From Macrostomum hystrix (lineage: Eukaryota > Platyhelminthes > Macrostomidae), in NCBI GenBank assembly GCA_950097015.1, contig CATNEN010000006.1, positions 124,001 through 188,000 of the forward strand: 64,000 nt of DNA, in the 5' to 3' direction. A program made the position numbers and the translations under genes. A model generated the notes under the pieces. That model was not told the origin of the DNA, did no database searches, and saw only the letters and a program-made list of their open reading frames with translations. Below, piece by piece: positions 58,773 through 64,000 of the stretch; the stretch's first letter is position 1; each line of letters opens with the position of its first letter.

Positions 58773-60141
58773 GTAGAGTAAGTAGACCTCATCTTCACTT
58801 AGCGCCATTGTCTCATATTGAAGGGATATTATGGTTGCACGCCTTGAAAATCTAAGCCCATGAATTACTTTATCTGTCTTGCCAAGCTGACCATAATTTG
58901 GGCCATAGACATGTGGAGCGTGCACCAATGAAGCGTATTGTGACACGCTTCAACTGTCTATGGGTAAGAGGTCCCCAAGGTCATTCAATCCCAGTGGAGA
59001 ATGGCTATGATTGCACCAATGTATTTGACAGAGAGCGCGCACTCTTTGGCATTCTCTACAATATCGTTTTAATCATGATCGCTTTCATAACTTGCGCAAA
59101 TGGTCTTGTCCATAGACTACAGCCGCGCCCTAGGCGCCCTCTACAAAATATCATTGGCTGACTTGTCTATGGTTCAGATAGAATATAATCTATGGTGGCC
59201 ATCGATTTCAGACAGCCAAAGCGCCTGACACTGAATCGCGCCATCGGACCTCTTTTTGCTTTGGGGTTGCTCAGCTTTTTCTTGTTGTTGTTTCTGTGTT
59301 GCCGTAGCATTGCAAATCACTACAAAAAGGCCATGCACCCAGAAGTTTACCATTCGACTACCGACCACCAATTGACGTTGGTCAGAGCCTTCTCAGATTA
59401 TGAGATTAGTGAGTTTTGAAAATAAATTTGTCTATGGCCCCTTTTCCTCGTCATCAGGACGATGGCTACTTACACCGGAAATCGTAAAAGAAAACATTCT
59501 CAAAGAACCATTCTCAATCCAAAGCTTCGTTCGTTACGCTCATTACATGTATTTTAGATTGCAAAGAAATCGAATTGTAGAATTAAATTTCATAAATTTT
59601 CTATAATTTCCTCGGCGTATATCTAGATGCATTTTATAAGGCATTGCAGCATAAAATTTTAACTAAGCAGACTATGCAAGAATCCAGAAAATTGACAAAA
59701 AAGATTTAAGCATTTTAGGAACAGGTACAATAAATGTGACAATGTGAGGATTGATTTAGGCTAAATATTAGGCGTTTAAAAATTAAATAAATTTTGCTAC
59801 TAAAATATAACATTTTTTTCGCAGCCAGAAAAATTTCATGCGAAAAAGTTTGGCATTTATTGTACTCATGAATAGTAGGAGCAGGGCACAACAAAACGTT
59901 TCGCTAATCTAAAAAATATTTCAAAGACTGTTAGCCGTCTAAGCTTGATCGATTCTCGTCTTGGTTATATAACATTATAAATTAATTGACTGCAGGCGTT
60001 GTCAGTGAATCCGACTCGAGAATTTTAATCAGGTACATTTCATAGATGTACGGTGCACCGATGCCAATAAGGTCCTTACGACAGTTCAGAATAGTCCTTA
60101 CTGCTGACGGAAACAATCGAGACATTCAGCACCTGCTTGTT
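58773..60141. other. Intergenic DNA right of the Tc1/mariner element
   Basis: Several tctatgg / ccatag words recur between 58,900 and 59,440, but no element could be outlined. A/T-rich from 59,550. No gene supported. Confidence 0.4.
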
Positions 60142-62692
60142 TCATGCAACAACCAGCGCTGGGGCGTCCTCGACATCGGCTGCGCCAGCCCTGATGTAAT
60201 CCTTGAAGGCCTCCTCCCTGGCCTCGGCTCTGGGGTTATGACCAACGCGGAGCTCATTCTCCTCAACTAGGTAGGCGCGCTCCAGAGACCTAGTCATTAT
60301 GTACACAGCTACCAAGGCTACCAGTACAGCGACCGCTGCTGCGATGGCGACACCAGCGATTGTCCCCATGGCTAAGCCAGTTTCCTTCGAGGGCAGTGGC
60401 ACAACCAGGAAGTTCAGTCCCACCCTGAGGAAGTCGAGACCGCTGGCCAAATCAAACTCAGTCGAGTAGAAGCAAAACGGGTCAGACCGGCAGTCCATAG
60501 TGCCAGCAGCAATGCTTGGAATACCGTAAGCTGACTTATTGTGCTGGAGATTACTCATCACTTTGCTGTTCGGGTAACTCAGCTTGAACACGGCTGTCAG
60601 ATTCTTCCGTTTCTGCAGCTCGTCTAGCACACTCTGGCTCGATATTGGCCGTATTAGATAAGATAAAGTTGCGCTCTTTGTATCGAAATGGAACATGGAC
60701 GCATAATCAACAAACAGAGGCTTGACGTCGGTAAGAAGTAGGTCATCCAGCATAAAGTAGGCAGAAATCTCGACGCCCAAATCCCTCAAGTAGGCGGCAG
60801 TGTCTTTGGATAGAGAGAATTTAAAGTTGGCGCCATTAATTACGCCACAGTTCTGAACGGAGCAGTTATTGTTCGGATTGATGACGAAGCTCTCTCGTGT
60901 TAAACGCTTTAAAAATATGACGTCGGTGCCAGTTTGAGTTCGATATTCCGACATGCCTACTAGCGCAGATTCGACCGAATCAACAGACGCATTGCACACA
61001 AACCGGTGGCTGAAGTTTGTGTGCAGTGATGGATTCACTGGCGGCACGCGGACCACATTCACTGATAAAGTTTTTTGGGGCCCAGCAGTTGTTGTTGTAA
61101 TACTCATCCACTTGTCGGTAGCTAATAACTTCTGACGAAATTCTTCGCTGGTAAGACCAGCCCAGTTAGTCCGACTACCACTCGGCAAGTGCATGTAGAA
61201 CATGGGAGACACTGTCACAGAGCTCAGTCCCCGAATCTAGCCGTGCAGTTATAGATCAATGACTCGCCCTCCATCGCGAACACTTTTTCAGGCAGCAGAC
61301 CGGAAGCCGCAGAGCCTGAGCTGCTTCCGCTCATGGAAGACGCATTCGTGGTAAATTGCGGCATTGAAATTACTGTCACATTAAACTGGAACGACTTTGA
61401 ACCAGCTTCACACCTGTAGGGGCCCGAGTGCTCATCTGATACGGAGTGGTAAACTCTATAATATTGCCAGTTTTGTACACCCGAATACCTTTGATCAGAG
61501 TCCATTCTTCGGAAGCGAGCAATAAGTTGTCCGCCTCGAAAGAATCGGTACGCCTGGCTCTTGTCGTCGCAGAGAATGGGACAGACAAGCGCAGTGGTGT
61601 CCATGCCTGATATGATAGTCACATTGCCATTGGCATTTCTTGCCACTTCACAGCGTCTCAAATGCATAGAGTATGCAGGGTATTTAACATGGTCAACCGG
61701 AAAACGTTCATCAACAGCCTGAATACTATCATAGGGCTCGGACTTTCCGGAGAGTGACATGAGGGTGCAGATGCCTATTGTGCTTTGCGGTTTCGCTTTA
61801 TTGTAGAGCAAAGCAATTTCGTGCTTCAGTCCGGAGGCAGAAAATTCAAAATAGCCACTTTCTATGTCTAGATGCATCAGCTTCTGCAGATTCTGAAGGC
61901 GGAAGTCAAACTTCGAATAGTAGCTTACAAACAGAATGGCCTCGCCAGGCGGGCTGTACAGACAGGAGCCGGCATTGAAATACAATTTGGCGCCCATTGT
62001 GATTTTGCTTTTGAAAAAACCGAGGTGACGATTTAACAATCTGCGAAAACCGTAGGCTCAATAAAGAGAACCGATGGAAACGGACCGTCTTGTGAATAGT
62101 TCAGCTTCGTCATTAGTTCAATAGCAGCCGGGGTGAGAAATTTTCTTTGCAAGGCGCCTATCGAACCAGCATTGAATAAACTCAAGGGATCTAGGTTGTA
62201 CAGAAAAAGAGGATTTGACTGAATCGAGCCGCCAGCCCATTCAACGCGCACCCTCAGCTTCACATTCCTATTGGCCACTTCGTCGTATGGAATAGACGAA
62301 ACGCCCATTTTTAGCTCGAATTTGCCCTCGACTGTGACACTCGACTGTACGGTAAACGGAATAGAACCTGGGCACCGAACCACGGACGAACCAGTGAGCT
62401 GTGTGCTCAAATCAACCTCTTCAGACCGTCCGTCAAGCGGGCACTCGTACATTAGAATCGTTTTCAGAGGGCTACCGACGACACCGCTTACTGACACATT
62501 GATATAGATGATCTTGTCCTTGGTCAGTATAGAAAGCACGCTGGACGATCCGGCTTCCCAGGTGTCGCTCCAGAACAGAAGCACCTTGTGGTTAGGAGAG
62601 AAGTCGAAGCGAGGCATCCGCTGGGCCGCGACGCCGATGATGCAGCCGCTGCCAAGGCCGATTAGCAGAGCCAATAGCACAGAGGACCTCAT
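60142..62692 (-). pseudogene. Paralogue of the Ig-domain membrane protein, broken by two single-base shifts
   Basis: Three consecutive frames (62692-62033, 62039-61224, 61218-60142) are collinear with the 881-aa protein over its whole length: signal peptide, Ig-like domain (TALVCPILCDDKSQAYRFFRG, then SGPYRCEAGSKSFQF), TM helix (GTIAGVAIAAAVAVLVALVA) and tail with NELRVGHNPRAEAR. Breaks: about 62,033-62,045 (an extra base) and about 61,224-61,235 in a GGGG run (a missing base). Everything else is open and conserved, so sequencing indels are as likely as decay. No introns seen, like the paralogue. Confidence 0.8.
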
Positions 62693-64000
62693 AGCCTTAG
62701 TTCAAGATTGGGTGAGGTTTTTTATTGCAAATGACTCCTGTGCACTTTACAGGTTCATTGTTATAAACACCTCGAATGGTTAGCAAAAAATATAAAAGAA
62801 TATAAAATGAATTCCTTGCTGCTAGTGTGACTCCATCGCTATACATTCTATAGCAAATAGTTGTGCCACAACACAAAAGTATAAGTGAACAGAACTAAAT
62901 AGTGAACAAAAAATATGAAAATTTTTACTCACAGGAAGACTAGTGTAGAATTTTTTGAAGAAATAAGGATAGAATGTCTGACTTATATTTTGACTTCGTC
63001 TTTTAACTTAAGATATTTTTTATTTGCTCGTATTCAGCGCTCGACTTTTGAAGTCAGTTATAAAAAGTGGTCTTTCTGGGTCGTGTCTTTCAGTTTTTTT
63101 TCCAAGCAATTAGCATTATTCCTTAAACTTGTTGTTTTACAAATACAAAATAGAAATAAAAATGCAACAGATTTTTTCATGGTACTGCATTCTTAATACC
63201 TTTTGTTCTAATTTCATCGAGTAAAACTAAAACCGGAAAATTCGTAATACGTTCGCTAGAGACAAGCAATGTTTGTAATTTTCATGGCTTTTGTAATGCA
63301 TGCTAAGTTGGCCGGTCCAACGACCTTATAGCCAAAACAATAGTGGCCCTTGATATCAACATCGCTTTGAACATTAACACATTGAAGGCTCAGCAGCCCC
63401 GATTAGATATTGCGTCACAGATGGCCGGAAACCAGTACTGCAGGTGCGAATAGAAATGTGGTGTATTTACCTCCTAATTTTTTCAGAGTCAATACAAGGA
63501 ACACTAGGAGTAGAAGTACGGGAAACACCTAGCTCACCTAGGCAGCATGTGGAGGAGCACCCGGTTATGTGAGAAATGTCTATGGAAGAATCTGTGTGAT
63601 CAGAAATGGCCATGCACATCTCCCTGAGTCAGCTCTGTTGAGAGAAATCAGGTAATCAAAAAACTTTTCGGTTAATTATAGGCATAGCGGAATGGGCTCA
63701 TGCTCTCGGTTGAGCCATTTCTCTATAGCTAAGGTGATCTCCCGCTGGCAGCTCTCAGGGTTGACACCATCCTTGGGTAGTTTGATCCACGAAATCATTG
63801 CCGAGGATCTTGTTGTGACCTGATCTGTTAAGTGCCACTAGGGTTTGCACGATTTTGAATCATTCTGACACCATTTTAGATGAGATTTTAGCGGCAGTCA
63901 GGGCCTAATGACGGCTTGGCTTTCGGAGTAATCATATTGGCCTAGTCATTGTATAACCTACGAGTACTAGCATTAAGACCAACTTAGCAGGAGTGAAGCT
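62693..64000. other. 5' flank of the Ig-domain paralogue and intergenic DNA to the window end
   Basis: A/T-rich to 63,240, then mixed sequence without recognised genes or repeats. Confidence 0.4.

Overview
The window is nuclear DNA of an invertebrate animal. It holds intron-split animal genes (cathepsin B, a PTPRN/IA-2 receptor, a Kazal inhibitor and a pair of Ig-type membrane proteins), a Polinton/Maverick giant transposon, a Tc1/mariner transposon and a truncated LINE. It is also exceptionally rich in tandem repeats. A free-living flatworm would fit this repeat load, but nothing in the sequence proves the species.

Layout. 1-730: the 5' end of a cathepsin B gene (minus strand), cut by the window edge. 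1.7-3.65 kb: a 20-bp minisatellite of about 96 units. 5.07-21.77 kb: a 21-bp minisatellite split by a 15,685-bp Polinton (5738-21422). The element has 692-bp terminal inverted repeats and a perfect 6-bp target duplication (CCTAAT). It carries the full morphogenesis and replication set: major capsid, penton, packaging ATPase, adenain-like protease, protein-primed DNA polymerase B and an rve integrase. It also has accessory genes: a parvovirus-type phospholipase A2 domain, a membrane protein with a PSAP late-domain motif, coiled-coil proteins, and a GC-richer gene that resembles phage DUF3102. Short A/T-only spacers drive divergent gene pairs, and a tRNA-like Pol III unit lies near the right end.

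24.6-48.3 kb: one minus-strand gene that I resolved exon by exon as PTPRN/IA-2 (819 codons in 15 exons, all splice phases consistent). It runs from signal peptide through RESP18 domain, luminal domain and TM helix to a PTP domain with the pseudophosphatase signature HCSDG and no WPD aspartate. Its last six exons lie in a 7.2-kb direct tandem duplication (about 21,949-29,146 and 29,147-36,345) that is almost identical between copies. Most introns of this gene are almost filled by a private minisatellite or microsatellite, a different one in each intron.

48.3-64 kb: intergenic DNA with a 5'-truncated LINE flanked by a 12-bp target duplication. It also holds two collinear Ig-domain type I membrane protein genes (50.9-53.6 kb intact, 60.1-62.7 kb with two single-base frame breaks). 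Between them are a two-domain Kazal inhibitor, dispersed repeat copies and a 1,619-bp Tc1/mariner element with 147-bp inverted repeats and a late stop codon in its transposase.

The Polinton genes form a self-contained virus-like programme: integrase and polymerase for mobility and copying, and capsid, ATPase and protease for particle building. The rest of the window is host genes and repeats. Open frames inside minisatellites are not genes.
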